Assembly (NCBI GenBank): GCA_030685235.1
Contig: MU839112.1
Location: 62,001 to 126,000 of the forward strand
Source: Copromyces sp. CBS 386.78
Taxonomy: Eukaryota; Ascomycota; Sordariomycetes; Sordariales; Sordariaceae
Length of the DNA stretch: 64,000 nt
Direction of reading: 5' to 3'
Shown piece by piece: positions 63,954 to 64,000 of the stretch. Position 1 is the stretch's first letter, and each line of letters starts with the position of its first letter. A program made the position numbers and the translations under genes. The notes beneath the pieces were generated by a model. It worked only from the letters and a program-made list of their open reading frames with translations. It did not search any database and was not told the DNA's origin.

Positions 63954-64000
63954 GGTGTCGTTAACCGTGGTGCTTTTTGGCCTATGTGGAAGCATATAGT

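Overview
This is a eukaryotic window from a filamentous ascomycete, almost certainly Neurospora crassa or a close relative. The genes carry short introns (mostly 50-200 nt) with GTRNGT donors and CTRAY...YAG acceptors. Their products match Sordariomycete families, including NOR-1, VID-21 and a sphingolipid C9-methyltransferase. Coding DNA is moderately GC-rich, and long stretches between genes hold nothing recognisable. I saw no operons, CRISPR arrays, prophage, intact transposons, or AT-rich blocks that look destroyed by RIP (repeat-induced point mutation). Species and gene names come from recognising protein sequences by eye, not from a search.

Layout. 1-4737: no gene, ending in the eIF4G leader. 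4738-9570 (+): translation initiation factor eIF4G. 13442-15010 (+): INSIG-family membrane protein. 15495-15604 (-): intron-containing tRNA-Leu(AAG). 16148-17800 (-): Mak11 WD-repeat ribosome-assembly factor. 18397-25222 (-): Vid21/Eaf1, the NuA4 scaffold, with a glutamine-rich tail of about 1000 residues. 26862-27962 (+): Spp2-like G-patch splicing factor. 28508-30379 (-) and 32363-34411 (+): divergent maltose-permease-like transporter and GH13 maltase. 35906-37708 (+): sphingolipid C9-methyltransferase. 39020-39920 (-): NDUFAF3-like complex I assembly factor. 40660-41479 (-): ribosomal protein eL34. 42366-42924 (-): small three-exon nuclear-type protein, possibly a Mediator subunit. 44843-46513 (+): FAR1-type transcription factor. 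48702-51424 (-): bifunctional Thi20 (HMP-P kinase plus TenA) in 11 exons. 52339-54209 (-): NOR-1/NoxR. 54210-59310: a 5.1 kb gene desert. 59311-60453 (-): Ccs1 copper chaperone with an N-terminal hydrophobic extension. 61421-62110 (+): mitochondrial ribosomal protein uL13m. 62982-63953 (-): urate oxidase.

Most of these are independent housekeeping genes. The one functional neighbourhood is the divergent permease/maltase pair, which together would import and hydrolyse maltose-type alpha-glucosides. I assembled all exon structures by hand from splice sites; every multi-exon model closes in frame.

I found no clearly new biological system. The observations most worth checking are: an in-frame 369-nt optional intron in eIF4G; a 49-codon open extension behind the stop of the FAR1-type factor; two possible starts of Ccs1 that would give membrane/mitochondrial and cytosolic forms; a GC-AG intron in an unassigned small gene; and a urate oxidase with no recognisable peroxisomal signal whose stop overlaps a splice-donor sequence.
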